Positions 9,522 through 17,423 of a DNA stretch of 64,000 bases are shown here, piece after piece (the first letter of the stretch is position 1; each line of letters starts with the position of its first letter). Both the position numbers and the translations under genes were made by a program. This DNA is from Oscillospiraceae bacterium (GTDB lineage: Bacteria; Bacillota; Clostridia; Oscillospirales; Acutalibacteraceae). The notes beneath the pieces are model-generated. The model worked only from the letters and a program-made list of their open reading frames with translations, had not been told where the DNA came from and ran no database searches. Location: NCBI GenBank assembly GCA_902790325.1, contig CADARP010000010.1:1-64000 (forward strand). The letters are read 5' to 3'.

Positions 9522-10228
9522 TCTTTTTGCCCCTCCATTTTTTGTTTTCTTTCACGCTCCGCCTGCGAGAGGCGAAGATACGATACAGATAGTTCGTCCG
9601 CAGATACGCCGACCTGCTCTGCGCCCGCCGCCCAGGCGGCCGCGGCAACCGATGACGCGCGCTGGAACCGAAGCGTCTCCGGCGCGAGTGTGATATTGGG
9701 CAGGACGCCGCGGAATGTATTGTAACAAAGCGCCGCGCCGTCACCGACGAATACGACTCTGCGGTCATATGTGCGCAGCGTCCGGCAAAGATCGTCGAGC
9801 GATACCGCGTCGTCGTCCGTAAGCCGGACGATGCGACCGTCCGCACACTCGAACAGCGCCGTATAAACCTGCCGGCAGCGCGCATCCATCGCGCAGCAGA
9901 TCAGATCATCCGTCCCGAGCATATTGTGCGCCATCGCATAAAGTGTCGACACGCCGATACAAGGCTTGCCGAGCGGCTGCGCCATGCCCTTGACGGTGGA
10001 CACGCCGATGCGCACGCCTGTGAATGAGCCGGGGCCGTTGGACACGGCAAACAAATCAATGTCGCGGGCGGACACATCCGCAAACCGAAGCAGCGATTCG
10101 ATCATCGGCATGAGCGTGCAGCTGTGCGTCAATCCTACGTTCAGATACACTTCGCCCAGCAGCTTGCCGTCCTCCGACAGCGCGGCTCCCGCAGCCAAGG
10201 CCGAGGATTCAACGGCAAGGATCTTCAT
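9518..10228 (-). CDS. tsaB: TsaB, tRNA threonylcarbamoyladenosine (t6A) biosynthesis protein
   Basis: Partner of TsaD and TsaE in making t6A37 of ANN-decoding tRNAs; an ASKHA-fold protein thought to scaffold TsaD. 236 residues. The N-terminus MKILAVESSALAAGAAL, the block GLTHSCTLMPMIESLL and SNGPGSFTGVRIGVSTVKGMA are typical of the family. It overlaps tsaE by 20 bases. The usual neighbours rimI and tsaD are absent from this locus. Confidence 0.95.
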   Translation of the reverse strand: MKILAVESSALAAGAALSEDGKLLGEVYLNVGLTHSCTLMPMIESLLRFADVSARDIDLFAVSNGPGSFTGVRIGVSTVKGMAQPLGKPCIGVSTLYAMAHNMLGTDDLICCAMDARCRQVYTALFECADGRIVRLTDDDAVSLDDLCRTLRTYDRRVVFVGDGAALCYNTFRGVLPNITLAPETLRFQRASSVAAAAWAAGAEQVGVSADELSVSYLRLSQAERERKQKMEGQKE

Positions 10229-10640
10229 CTTCGATCGTCAGCGTCCTTTCGTTTTCCGCGTCACCGTGCGCAATGCGGATCTTGTATGCTCCCTCCGGGA
10301 GATACGGTTCTATATTTTCCGACCACTCAATCACCAGCACGCAGCCCGCGTCCAGATAATCATAAAATCCGGTAGAGTACAAATCATCCAACGTGTGGAT
10401 GCGGTACATATCAAAATGCGCGATCGGCAGTCTTCCGTCATATTCATGCACAAGCGCGAACGTCGGACTGCTGACTTCGCTCGTCGTTTGCAGTCCCCGG
10501 GCAAGTCCGCGCACAAACGCCGTTTTGCCTGCGCCGAGCCCGCCGTACAGCGCGAGTACCTCTCCGCCGCGCAGACGTTCGGCAAATGCGGCGGCAAACG
10601 ATTCCGTATCCGCCGTTCCGTGTGAGACAAAAACCGACAT
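10209..10640 (-). CDS. tsaE: TsaE, ATPase of t6A biosynthesis
   Basis: P-loop ATPase that drives the TsaBDE cycle. 143 residues, typical length. Walker A GGLGAGKTAF (about 34-43), then FVRGLARGL and SPTFALVHEY, and a Walker-B-like IEWSENIEPYLPE. First gene after the promoter in this direction; the start ATG at 10640 has a distant AAAGGG, so initiation may be modest. Overlap with tsaB suggests coupled synthesis. Confidence 0.95.
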   Translation of the reverse strand: MSVFVSHGTADTESFAAAFAERLRGGEVLALYGGLGAGKTAFVRGLARGLQTTSEVSSPTFALVHEYDGRLPIAHFDMYRIHTLDDLYSTGFYDYLDAGCVLVIEWSENIEPYLPEGAYKIRIAHGDAENERTLTIEDEDPCR

Positions 10641-10679
10641 ACCGCACCATGACCCTTTCCCGCTTCACGCATTTAGGAT

Positions 10680-10708
10680 ATTATACCACATAATCTTTCG
10701 GATTTAAA
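10680..10708 (-). promoter_or_regulatory. Sigma-A promoter of the tsaE operon
   Basis: Minus strand: -35 TTTAAA (10703-10708), 17-base spacer, -10 TATAAT (10680-10685) with an extended TGG. It is back-to-back with the rodA promoter about 40 bases away. Confidence 0.7.
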
Positions 10709-10718
10709 GTCTTTTTAC

Positions 10719-10747
10719 TTGAAATATTGCAGATTACACGGTATAAT
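10719..10747 (+). promoter_or_regulatory. Sigma-A promoter of rodA
   Basis: -35 TTGAAA (10719-10724), 17-base spacer, consensus -10 TATAAT (10742-10747), then a leader of about 20 bases to the start codon. Confidence 0.75.
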
Positions 10748-10770
10748 ATAGAAAGATTGGAGGTGAATGT

Positions 10771-11967
10771 TTGAAGATCCTACGCGTTATCAAAGATTTT
10801 CTGCGGGAAACAGATTTTTTCCTTCTGATCCCCTGTCTGCTGCTTTCCGCTTACGGCGTACTGATGGTGCACAGCGCAACACTGTACCGTCTCTCGTCCG
10901 GCGAAACAATTCACCGCGACACGCTCGTGATGCTGATCGCCGTTCTGGCCGGCGTTTTTCTGGCGCTGTTTTTGTCCGTGATCGACTACGACTTCATCGT
11001 TCGCCTCTGGCCGGTGGTTGCCGCGCTTGGCCTTGCGCTGATGCTGATTCTGTTCAAATGGGGCGTCAGTCCGGACGGACGCGACGACGCCTTCACCTGG
11101 ATCAAGATCCCGAAGCTCGGCATCATGGTACAGCCTTCGGAGCTGTTGAAGATCGCGTTTATCGTCACATTCTCGATGCATCTCGATTATCTGCGTGACA
11201 GAATCAACGAATGGAAAAGCATGCTGTTTCTGTTCATCCACGCGGCGATCCCGATCGGTCTGGTCGTCCTGACCGGCGACGTCGGCTCCGCGCTCGTGTT
11301 TCTGTTCATCTTTGTCGGCATGATGTTTTTGTCCGGCGTGTATCTGCGGTATTTCGCCGCTGCCGTTGCGTTCGGCTTTGCTGCGGCGCCGATCCTTTGG
11401 ATGCGATTCTTTTCGGATTTCCAAAAAGACCGTTTCCTTGCCGTTTACAGTCCGTCCTCTCTGGAGCCGTCCACATACGAGACGATCATTTACCAGCAAA
11501 AACAGGGCATCAACGCCATCGGTTCCGGCGGTTTTAAGGGCGCCGGTCTGTTCAAAGGATTGTATACGCAGAACGGTCTCGTCCCGGAAAGCCGCAATGA
11601 CATGGTTCTCACGGTCGTATGTGAGGAGCTCGGTTTTCTGGGCGCAATGCTGCTTTTGGTGCTGCTCGGCATTGTGGTCGTGCGGATCGCGCATACCGCC
11701 CGAAGCACGCACGACAACGTCTCAAAACTGTTGTGCTGGGGTGCGGCGCTGATGATCGGCAGTCAGGTTTTCATCAACATCGGCATGTGCCTCAAACTCC
11801 TGCCCGTTATCGGCATCACGCTGCCGTTTATGAGCGCAGGCGGCTCATCCAATCTGAGCGTATACCTTGCAATCGGACTTGTGCTGAGCGTCTATCGATT
11901 CAACAAAGACAGAGATCCCGTAAACTTCCGGCTGCTGCATGTCAGCACACCGTTCTCGGATCAGTAA
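10771..11967 (+). CDS. rodA: RodA/FtsW-type SEDS peptidoglycan polymerase
   Basis: An integral membrane glycosyltransferase that polymerises lipid II, working with a class B penicillin-binding protein. 398 residues, about ten transmembrane helices. SEDS signatures are visible: VQPSELLKIAFIV (about 115-127), the extracellular loop SDFQKDRFLAVYSP, GGFKGAGLFKG, and the C-terminal GGSSNLSVYLAIGLVLSV. RodA is favoured over FtsW because the gene stands alone outside a division cluster, but the two are hard to tell apart. The start is TTG at 10771, five bases after GGAGGTG; the nearby ATG at 10767 is out of frame. Confidence 0.9.
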   Translation: MKILRVIKDFLRETDFFLLIPCLLLSAYGVLMVHSATLYRLSSGETIHRDTLVMLIAVLAGVFLALFLSVIDYDFIVRLWPVVAALGLALMLILFKWGVSPDGRDDAFTWIKIPKLGIMVQPSELLKIAFIVTFSMHLDYLRDRINEWKSMLFLFIHAAIPIGLVVLTGDVGSALVFLFIFVGMMFLSGVYLRYFAAAVAFGFAAAPILWMRFFSDFQKDRFLAVYSPSSLEPSTYETIIYQQKQGINAIGSGGFKGAGLFKGLYTQNGLVPESRNDMVLTVVCEELGFLGAMLLLVLLGIVVVRIAHTARSTHDNVSKLLCWGAALMIGSQVFINIGMCLKLLPVIGITLPFMSAGGSSNLSVYLAIGLVLSVYRFNKDRDPVNFRLLHVSTPFSDQ

Positions 11968-11980
11968 GCAGAAAAAGTTA

Positions 11981-12016
11981 AGCGCCGTTGACAATACGTC
12001 ATCGGCGCTGTTTTTA
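11981..12016. terminator. Bidirectional terminator between rodA and the DUF2383-like gene
   Basis: A 12-base stem with one mismatch (AGCGCCGTTGAC with GTCATCGGCGCT) has T-rich tracts on both sides, between convergent genes. Confidence 0.75.
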
Positions 12017-12448
12017 CAGATAGTCACGCAGATCCGCTGCGAGCCGGGATTCGATGCGGATAAGTTCCTTGGCGATGTTTTTCGTCTGCTCGTCCGCTGC
12101 GGCATATTGATTCAGATATCGGCTCAGAGACTTGACGCCCATATCGCAGCCGTCCGTCATCAGATCGGCCACCGTCTTATCCTCCTCGCCGAGCGCAAGC
12201 TTCACGTTCGTTTTAATCCATGACATGCCTTTTACGATCGCGGGCGGCGTTTTGCCCTCGTCATCGTAGTCATGCAGCAGCTTCTCGATCTGTCTGCCGA
12301 GCGTTTCATGGTCATCCAGACTGTCGGAGAGCAGTTTATGCAGCGCCGAATTCCGCACATTGTCAAGCACATCCCGTATGGACGAGACGCCCATGTGCAC
12401 ACCGGAATCACATTCACGCAAAAGTTTGATGGTATCCTGTTCGATCAT
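12014..12448 (-). CDS. Helical-bundle protein, DUF2383-like
   Basis: A 144-residue, strongly helical, Asp/Glu/Lys-rich protein without signal peptide. The pattern of amphipathic helices separated by short turns (IEQDTIKLLRECDSGVHMGV, LLSDSLDDHETLGRQIEKLL, VADLMTDGCDMGVKSLSRYL) suggests a four-helix bundle of the ferritin-like DUF2383 type. The repeated D(C/S)GxxMGVxSxxxxL motif in helices 1 and 3 hints at an internal duplication. AGGAGG precedes the ATG at good spacing. Function unknown; it follows the SecB-like gene by 58 bases and may share its transcript. Confidence 0.78.
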   Translation of the reverse strand: MIEQDTIKLLRECDSGVHMGVSSIRDVLDNVRNSALHKLLSDSLDDHETLGRQIEKLLHDYDDEGKTPPAIVKGMSWIKTNVKLALGEEDKTVADLMTDGCDMGVKSLSRYLNQYAAADEQTKNIAKELIRIESRLAADLRDYL

Positions 12449-12506
12449 AAAACGACCTCCTGTATCAGTGTATATACAGTTTGCCGTTTTCTGTCGGGAT
12501 TATGCG

Positions 12507-12893
12507 TCAGTTGTTCTTTTCAAAGCGGTAAATGTCCTGGGACTCGATGTCGATCGGCGGCAGGATCAGCGGCGCGATGCCGGAATTGGCTGTGACGGTT
12601 GTCACGATCGCGCGCGCATACGGGAACAGTTCCTTGAAAGACTGCACGTGCACCTTCTCTTTTTCCATGCCGGCGCTGAATTCAAAAAAGCCGTCCAAAA
12701 CGAGTGTGAATCCGAACTTATCGGGGTTCTCCTTGTCCTCAACCGTGATATTGAATGTACCGCGACAGACGTTGTTGGCCGCATAGCTGACGTTATACGA
12801 ATAGCGGTTACCCAGCTCGACGCGCGTTCCGCTCTCCAACTTGCTGACGAATCGGATCTCCGAAACTTTGTATCCTTTTAATGTGACACGCAT
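12507..12893 (-). CDS. SecB-like chaperone
   Basis: A 128-residue protein resembling the export chaperone SecB. The stretch ELFPYARAIVTTVTANSGI followed by LILPPIDIESQDIYR matches the SecB region FPYARE...GTFPxLxLxPVNFDALY. The N-terminal part is beta-rich, as in SecB. Canonical SecB is mostly proteobacterial; Firmicutes homologues are poorly characterised, and some SecB-like proteins protect toxin-antitoxin pairs. No toxin gene is recognised here. The start at 12893 has AAGGAGG six to seven bases upstream. It overlaps the 3' end of a small membrane protein gene by 86 bases. Confidence 0.75.
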   Translation of the reverse strand: MRVTLKGYKVSEIRFVSKLESGTRVELGNRYSYNVSYAANNVCRGTFNITVEDKENPDKFGFTLVLDGFFEFSAGMEKEKVHVQSFKELFPYARAIVTTVTANSGIAPLILPPIDIESQDIYRFEKNN

Positions 12894-13086
12894 GATGATC
12901 CTCCTTGCGTTTCGTTTGCTCCAGTTTACCACATCTGTGCAGAATCTGCAAGATTTTTTTGCACAGGCGGCTTGCGAGTATCGCAGCCAGGCGCGCCGCT
13001 CTGTCCTCCTGACGCACAAACCAGTCCTCATGAACATAGCCCCAGATAAGTATTGCGCTCAACGCGGCAAAAATAATCGTTTCCAT
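12808..13086 (-). CDS. Small membrane-anchored protein overlapping the SecB-like gene
   Basis: A 92-residue frame with an excellent AAGGAGTG ribosome binding site seven bases before ATG. The N-terminal hydrophobic helix (METIIFAALSAILIWGYV) is followed by a basic, helical region (residues 20-62). The last 29 residues are read from the beginning of the SecB-like gene in another frame, so the natural end may be earlier in relatives, or the overlap may couple the two genes. Not recognised in any family. The start signal is strong; the C-terminus is uncertain. Confidence 0.5.
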   Translation of the reverse strand: METIIFAALSAILIWGYVHEDWFVRQEDRAARLAAILASRLCKKILQILHRCGKLEQTKRKEDHHACHIKRIQSFGDPIRQQVGERNARRAG

Positions 13087-13434
13087 TACGCTTCACTCCT
13101 TTTATACGGATTCTCTTTTTTTGATCGCGCACCTTCGCCGAAGTACGCTTTTTGTACAAAACCGGACGTTCGCTTTTGCGATCAACCACCGTTTACAAAT
13201 CAAGTATAAACGAGCATTTGTACATTAAAACGGACAGCAAATCCAAATTGCTCCGCATTGCAGCCTCGTTGAATGAAAAAGCAAATGCGGCTGAACCGCA
13301 GAGCCGAAGAATACCTGACGTTTGTTCTCATGCGGCACGCTTTATTTGCGTTCAGACTATTGATTTTTTGATGCGTTTGTGATAAAATAAGGTTTGCGAT
13401 ATAATAAAATAGAATATTATATCAAACACTGGGG
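13087..13434. other. Divergent intergenic region with tandem promoters and inverted repeats
   Basis: About 350 bases without a credible gene. The right part holds the tandem promoters for the ABC operon. The left part holds an 8-base inverted repeat (TTGATCGC at 13121-13128 and GCGATCAA at 13178-13185) enclosing a smaller imperfect hairpin, which could be structured leader RNA for the minus-strand small membrane protein gene. No convincing minus-strand promoter was found. Confidence 0.5.
13360..13405 (+). promoter_or_regulatory. Tandem sigma-A promoters of the ABC ATPase/adaptor/permease operon
   Basis: Two overlapping promoters. P1: TTGATT (13360-13365), 17 bases, TAAAAT (13383-13388). P2: TTGTGA (13377-13382), 17 bases, TATAAT (13400-13405). 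Both point to the gene starting at 13435. Confidence 0.65.
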
Positions 13435-14175
13435 GTGAGGAGCATCGAAGCGAAGCCAAAGAAGCCGTTGATTGTCGTCCGCGGACTGTGCCGCGGATAC
13501 GCGATGGGAAATGAACGCGTGATTGCACTGCGCAGCATTGATTTGACGTTTTATGAAGGTGAGATCTGCAGCATTTTCGGCGCTTCCGGTTCGGGCAAGA
13601 GTACGCTTTTGAACCTCCTTGCCGGCATGGAAAAGCCGAATCGCGGACAGATCGTGATCGACGGAACGGATATCACAAAGCTGTCCGAGGACGAAATGGC
13701 AGAATTCCGACAGCGCAACATCGGCTTTGTTTTTCAAAGCTACAACCTGCTGCCGATGCTGACGGCGGAGGAAAACGTCGCTATGCCGTTGATGTTCCTC
13801 GGAATGGATCGCGCCAAGCGGCTGCGGGCAGCGGACGTTGTGCTGCGTGAGGTCGGCCTTGCGGAAAGACTGCGCCATTATCCGTCGCAGATGTCCGGCG
13901 GTCAGCAGCAGCGAACCGGCATCGCACGCGCGTTCGTCGCGCGGCCGAAGATCGTTTTTGCCGACGAGCCGACCGGAAATCTGGATTCCAAGACTACGGT
14001 CGAGATTATGAATATGATGGTGCGGTTTGCGCGCCAATTCGGCGAGACGCTCATTCTCGTAACGCACAATCCGGAACTGGTCGAATTCACCGACCGGATC
14101 ATCACGCTCAAAGACGGAGAAATTATCGAAGATTCCTATACAAACCGGGAGGAAAAACATGAAGCGCTTACATAA
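13435..14175 (+). CDS. ABC transporter ATP-binding protein (MacB/LolD type)
   Basis: A 246-residue ATPase. Walker A GASGSGKST, Q-loop in FVFQSYNLLPMLTAEENV, signature MSGGQQQR, Walker B IVFADEPTGNLDS and the switch His in LVTHNPE. This class powers mechanotransmission-type exporters such as MacB, LolCDE and FtsEX rather than classical transport. The start is assigned to GTG at 13435; GGGGGTGAGGAG overlaps it, so a slightly downstream start (for example TTG before ATTGTC) is possible. It overlaps the adaptor gene by 17 bases. Confidence 0.9.
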   Translation: MRSIEAKPKKPLIVVRGLCRGYAMGNERVIALRSIDLTFYEGEICSIFGASGSGKSTLLNLLAGMEKPNRGQIVIDGTDITKLSEDEMAEFRQRNIGFVFQSYNLLPMLTAEENVAMPLMFLGMDRAKRLRAADVVLREVGLAERLRHYPSQMSGGQQQRTGIARAFVARPKIVFADEPTGNLDSKTTVEIMNMMVRFARQFGETLILVTHNPELVEFTDRIITLKDGEIIEDSYTNREEKHEALT

Positions 14176-15691
14176 TCTGATCGGCATTTTGCTTTGCGTT
14201 GTACTGCTTGCCGTACCGCTTCGCGCCTTTGCCGAGGAAGAGCAGGACGCGACAGAACAGTCTACGGAGCAGAAAACGGAAGCAACGACCACAACCACGA
14301 CCACCGAGCCGGAAACGACCGTATTCGTGGTCCCGACGCATCCGGTCATAACCACGACCTCCCCTTCTGTGGTCACTGAGGCACCGTTGTCATTCGAGCC
14401 GCCGATCGTCCGGATCACGCGGGAGGATCTGGTCACTACGCCGAAGCCGAAAGACGAATTTACGATGACTGTCGTTTTTCATAACTACAGCAACAACGTG
14501 ACCTTGAAGACCGGTCTTGTAACATTTGAGCCGAGCGAAGGCTTGACGATGGAAGAGAACTCTGCATCGATGGTCGTCCCGGCGCTCGGACCGGATGATG
14601 TGCGTTATGTCCGGATCAAACTCCATGTAGCCGAGAAAGCGCAAACCGCAAACCAGTCCGTCACCGCGGTATACAATTACAGCTATAAGTCACCGGAAGG
14701 TCTGCAGCAGGTGGAATATACGGAAAAGCTTCTGCTGACAATCGTGCCCGCTTCGGACAAGTCCGAAAGCACTGCCATTGTGTCCGCAACGCCCAACATC
14801 ATCGTAACCGGTTATGATTACGGCGGCACGATCGCTGCGGGTGACACGTTCACGCTGCGTCTGCAGTTTCAGAACACAAGCAAAAAGCTGACCGCCGAGA
14901 ACATCGTGATGTCTGTGGACGCGGGAACCGGTCTCTCGATCACAGCGGCGTCGAACACATATTACTACGCTTCGCTCGGCGCGGGAAAGACGCAAAGTCA
15001 GACGATACCCATGCGTGTTCTTGCCAATGCCGATCCCGAAGGCGCCAAGATCGACATCAACTTCAAATATCAATATGTGGACGGCAGTACACGCTCCGAC
15101 GCCTCCGCCTCGGAGCGCCTGTCCGTGCCGATCTACATTCCGGACCGTTTCACGATTTCTCCGCCCGAAATGGATCTGATCGGCACGCAGAACGAAGAAC
15201 TGTCTCTGTCGCTGCCGTACAACAACAAGAGCCGCGTCGGTGTGAGCAACGTGACCGCCGAACTCCTCTTTGACGATGCTGCCGTATTTTGCGAGCAGCC
15301 GCGCGTCAATCTCGGCAATATCGAATCCGGAAAAAGCGGATCGATCGATTTCTTCTTTACCCCGCTCGAAGCCGGAAACGGTTCCGTGACCGTAAAGATC
15401 ACCTATGAAGACGAACTGATGCAGGAAAAAGAACGGGAGATCCCCGTAACCTATTCTGCCGAAGAAAGTATGATGGACGCCGGTTTTGATGAACCGATGG
15501 AGGATATGCCGGAGGAAGCATCGTCCGGCCTCTCCTGGGTCAAGATCGCGATTATTGCAGGCGCCGTTCTTGTCGTCGTTTTGATAGTCGTTCTGATCGT
15601 TCGCAAGCGTAAAAAGAAGAAAGCCGCAGAACCGGCGATCGATTTCGACTGGGGCTCCCCGCAAGAGGTGAAAACGCATGAAGATCCGTGA
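14159..15691 (+). CDS. Membrane-anchored Ig-like (COG1361/CARDB-type) adaptor protein
   Basis: 510 residues. Signal peptide (about 1-25, ending AFA), then a low-complexity Thr/Glu linker (residues ~26-70). Three or four repeated beta-sandwich units resemble S-layer-associated COG1361/CARDB domains (motifs such as FTMTVVFHNYSNNVTLKTG and FTLRLQFQNTSKKLTAENI). A single transmembrane helix at about 461-482 leads to a lysine-rich cytoplasmic tail. Encoded between an ABC ATPase and its MacB-like permease with overlaps on both sides, it is probably the extracellular adaptor of that system, analogous in position to MacA but unrelated in sequence. Confidence 0.82.
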   Translation: MKRLHNLIGILLCVVLLAVPLRAFAEEEQDATEQSTEQKTEATTTTTTTEPETTVFVVPTHPVITTTSPSVVTEAPLSFEPPIVRITREDLVTTPKPKDEFTMTVVFHNYSNNVTLKTGLVTFEPSEGLTMEENSASMVVPALGPDDVRYVRIKLHVAEKAQTANQSVTAVYNYSYKSPEGLQQVEYTEKLLLTIVPASDKSESTAIVSATPNIIVTGYDYGGTIAAGDTFTLRLQFQNTSKKLTAENIVMSVDAGTGLSITAASNTYYYASLGAGKTQSQTIPMRVLANADPEGAKIDINFKYQYVDGSTRSDASASERLSVPIYIPDRFTISPPEMDLIGTQNEELSLSLPYNNKSRVGVSNVTAELLFDDAAVFCEQPRVNLGNIESGKSGSIDFFFTPLEAGNGSVTVKITYEDELMQEKEREIPVTYSAEESMMDAGFDEPMEDMPEEASSGLSWVKIAIIAGAVLVVVLIVVLIVRKRKKKKAAEPAIDFDWGSPQEVKTHEDP

Positions 15692-17033
15692 TCTGCTGCG
15701 TATGTGCTGGGAGAATCTCTTCCGGCGCAAAGCCAGAACGATCCTGTCCGTACTGGGCGTGGTGATCGGCTGCTGTTCCATTCTGCTGATGTTGTCCATT
15801 GCCGTCGGTCTCAACGCCTCAAATCAGCAGTGGCTTGAGGAAATGGGCGATCTTTCCAAGATCGACGTGTACGCATACAGCGCAAACGGCAACGGAGAAT
15901 TAAAGCTGGACGAAAGCACCGTGCAGTCGCTGCGCATGATCGAACATGTCAGCGCCGTGATTCCGAAATACGGGACAAGCGACCTGACATATCAGATCGT
16001 GGCCGGCAATAACGGCCGCTATCGCGTGGATTACTTCCCGCTCGTAGGCATCGATATGGACGTGATGGACAGCGCCGGCTATTCTCTGGACGACGGCTCT
16101 TTGCCCGAACGTGCCGACTGTGCCCTGATGGGACAGTATTTTGAATACGCGCTGCAGGATACCCGCCGGCCGGAAGGCAGAAATCAAATCAATTATTATA
16201 ATTATCTTTACGGCGATACGGATGAGGAAATGCCGCCGCCGTATCTGGATCTGATGAACGAAAAGATCACGCTGCAGGTTCTCGACGAGAACGATAAAGT
16301 CGCCTATGAAAAAGAGATTCTGATCACCGGAAAACTGCACGAGAACTACGACGCCGGCTATGAAACCTCGGAAGGCATTCTGCTTCCCGCGGATGATATG
16401 ATGCACATGGTTAAAGATATTTACAAAACGATTGGCAAAAAGATGAAAGGCTCTCTTGTGACGTCGATCTCGGTCATGGCGGACGATATGCAGAACGTCT
16501 CCTCGGTCGAGGATGCAATCCATGATCTGGGCTATCAGACCAGCAGTATGGCTGAAATGCGCGAAAGCACCGAAAAAGAAATGGCGACCATCGAACTCGT
16601 TCTGGGCGGCATCGGCGCGGTCAGTCTGCTGGTTGCGGCGATCGGAATCATCAATACGATGATCATGTCCGTTTCCGAACGCACAAAGGAGATCGGGATC
16701 ATGAAGGCAATCGGATGCTGCGTGCGCGACATCCGCACCCTCTTCCTGATGGAATCGGCTGCGATCGGTCTGCTCGGCGGCATAATCGGTTCCGTGCTCA
16801 GTTATTTGATATCCCTCATTATCAACCTTGTTTCCGGTTTGAAGAACGCCGGCGAGGAACCGCTTTCGATACCGCAGATCATGTTCACCGCGCCGACGCG
16901 TATCTCGATCATCCCGCTGTGGCTGTTTCTCTTCGGTCTCACCTTCTCCGTGCTCATCGGACTGATCGCCGGTTTTTACCCCGCAAACAAAGCCGTGCGG
17001 ATCTCCGCATTGGAAGCGATGCGCAACGAATAA
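15678..17033 (+). CDS. MacB/FtsX-type ABC permease
   Basis: A 451-residue permease with the classical layout: helix 1 near residues 18-40 (ARTILSVLGVVIGCCSILLML), a large extracytoplasmic domain (~45-300), and three C-terminal helices containing IGIMKAIGCCVRDIRTLFLMES and the terminal FYPANKAVRISALEAMRNE. This is the FtsX fold of type VII ABC systems. It completes the ATPase-adaptor-permease operon and overlaps the adaptor gene by 14 bases. Substrate is unknown; peptide, lipoprotein or antimicrobial export, or signalling to a cell-wall enzyme, are all possible. Confidence 0.9.
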   Translation: MKIRDLLRMCWENLFRRKARTILSVLGVVIGCCSILLMLSIAVGLNASNQQWLEEMGDLSKIDVYAYSANGNGELKLDESTVQSLRMIEHVSAVIPKYGTSDLTYQIVAGNNGRYRVDYFPLVGIDMDVMDSAGYSLDDGSLPERADCALMGQYFEYALQDTRRPEGRNQINYYNYLYGDTDEEMPPPYLDLMNEKITLQVLDENDKVAYEKEILITGKLHENYDAGYETSEGILLPADDMMHMVKDIYKTIGKKMKGSLVTSISVMADDMQNVSSVEDAIHDLGYQTSSMAEMRESTEKEMATIELVLGGIGAVSLLVAAIGIINTMIMSVSERTKEIGIMKAIGCCVRDIRTLFLMESAAIGLLGGIIGSVLSYLISLIINLVSGLKNAGEEPLSIPQIMFTAPTRISIIPLWLFLFGLTFSVLIGLIAGFYPANKAVRISALEAMRNE

Positions 17034-17054
17034 CGCACAGGCAGTGCAATGCAA

Positions 17055-17092
17055 AACCTCCCGGGCAAAAGCAGCTCGGGAGGTCATTTTTG
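17055..17092. terminator. Terminator after the ABC operon
   Basis: An 8-base perfect stem (ACCTCCCG with CGGGAGGT) is followed by CATTTTTG on the plus strand. It lies between convergent permease and thioredoxin genes. Confidence 0.75.
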
Positions 17093-17102
17093 TTGTGTGC
17101 GA

Positions 17103-17423
17103 TCAAAGGTACTTTTCGACGACAGCGGCAAGATCTTCCTTGCTGCGGTAACCGACGATGCGTTCCTGCTCCTCGCCGTTTTTGAAAATCATCAGCGTGG
17201 GGATGCTCATGATGCCGAACTGCATCGCAACCTGCTCCGCCTCGTCCACGTCCACCTTGAACACGTTCAGGCGACCGTCGTACTCGTCGGAGATCTCCTC
17301 GACGATCGGGGCGATCATGCGGCACGGACCGCACCACGTTGCCCAGAAATCCACGAGCACAGGCAGCTCGGAACCTCGGACGTTTTCTTCAAAATTGTCA
17401 TTGTACAGGTGTGTGATTGCCAT
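17103..17423 (-). CDS. trxA: Thioredoxin
   Basis: A 106-residue cytosolic thioredoxin. Active site WATWCGPCRM with Cys31 and Cys34; the cis-proline loop is MSIPTLMIF. Reduces disulfides of ribonucleotide reductase and other partners. The ATG has AAGGAGG upstream, located inside the end of the glycosyltransferase gene, which it overlaps by 26 bases. It is the last gene of a long minus-strand run. Confidence 0.97.
   Translation of the reverse strand: MAITHLYNDNFEENVRGSELPVLVDFWATWCGPCRMIAPIVEEISDEYDGRLNVFKVDVDEAEQVAMQFGIMSIPTLMIFKNGEEQERIVGYRSKEDLAAVVEKYL

Noticed and set aside
10767-11198. ATG at 10767 as a gene start before rodA
   Set aside because: It opens another frame with no recognisable product; the TTG at 10771 gives the complete RodA.
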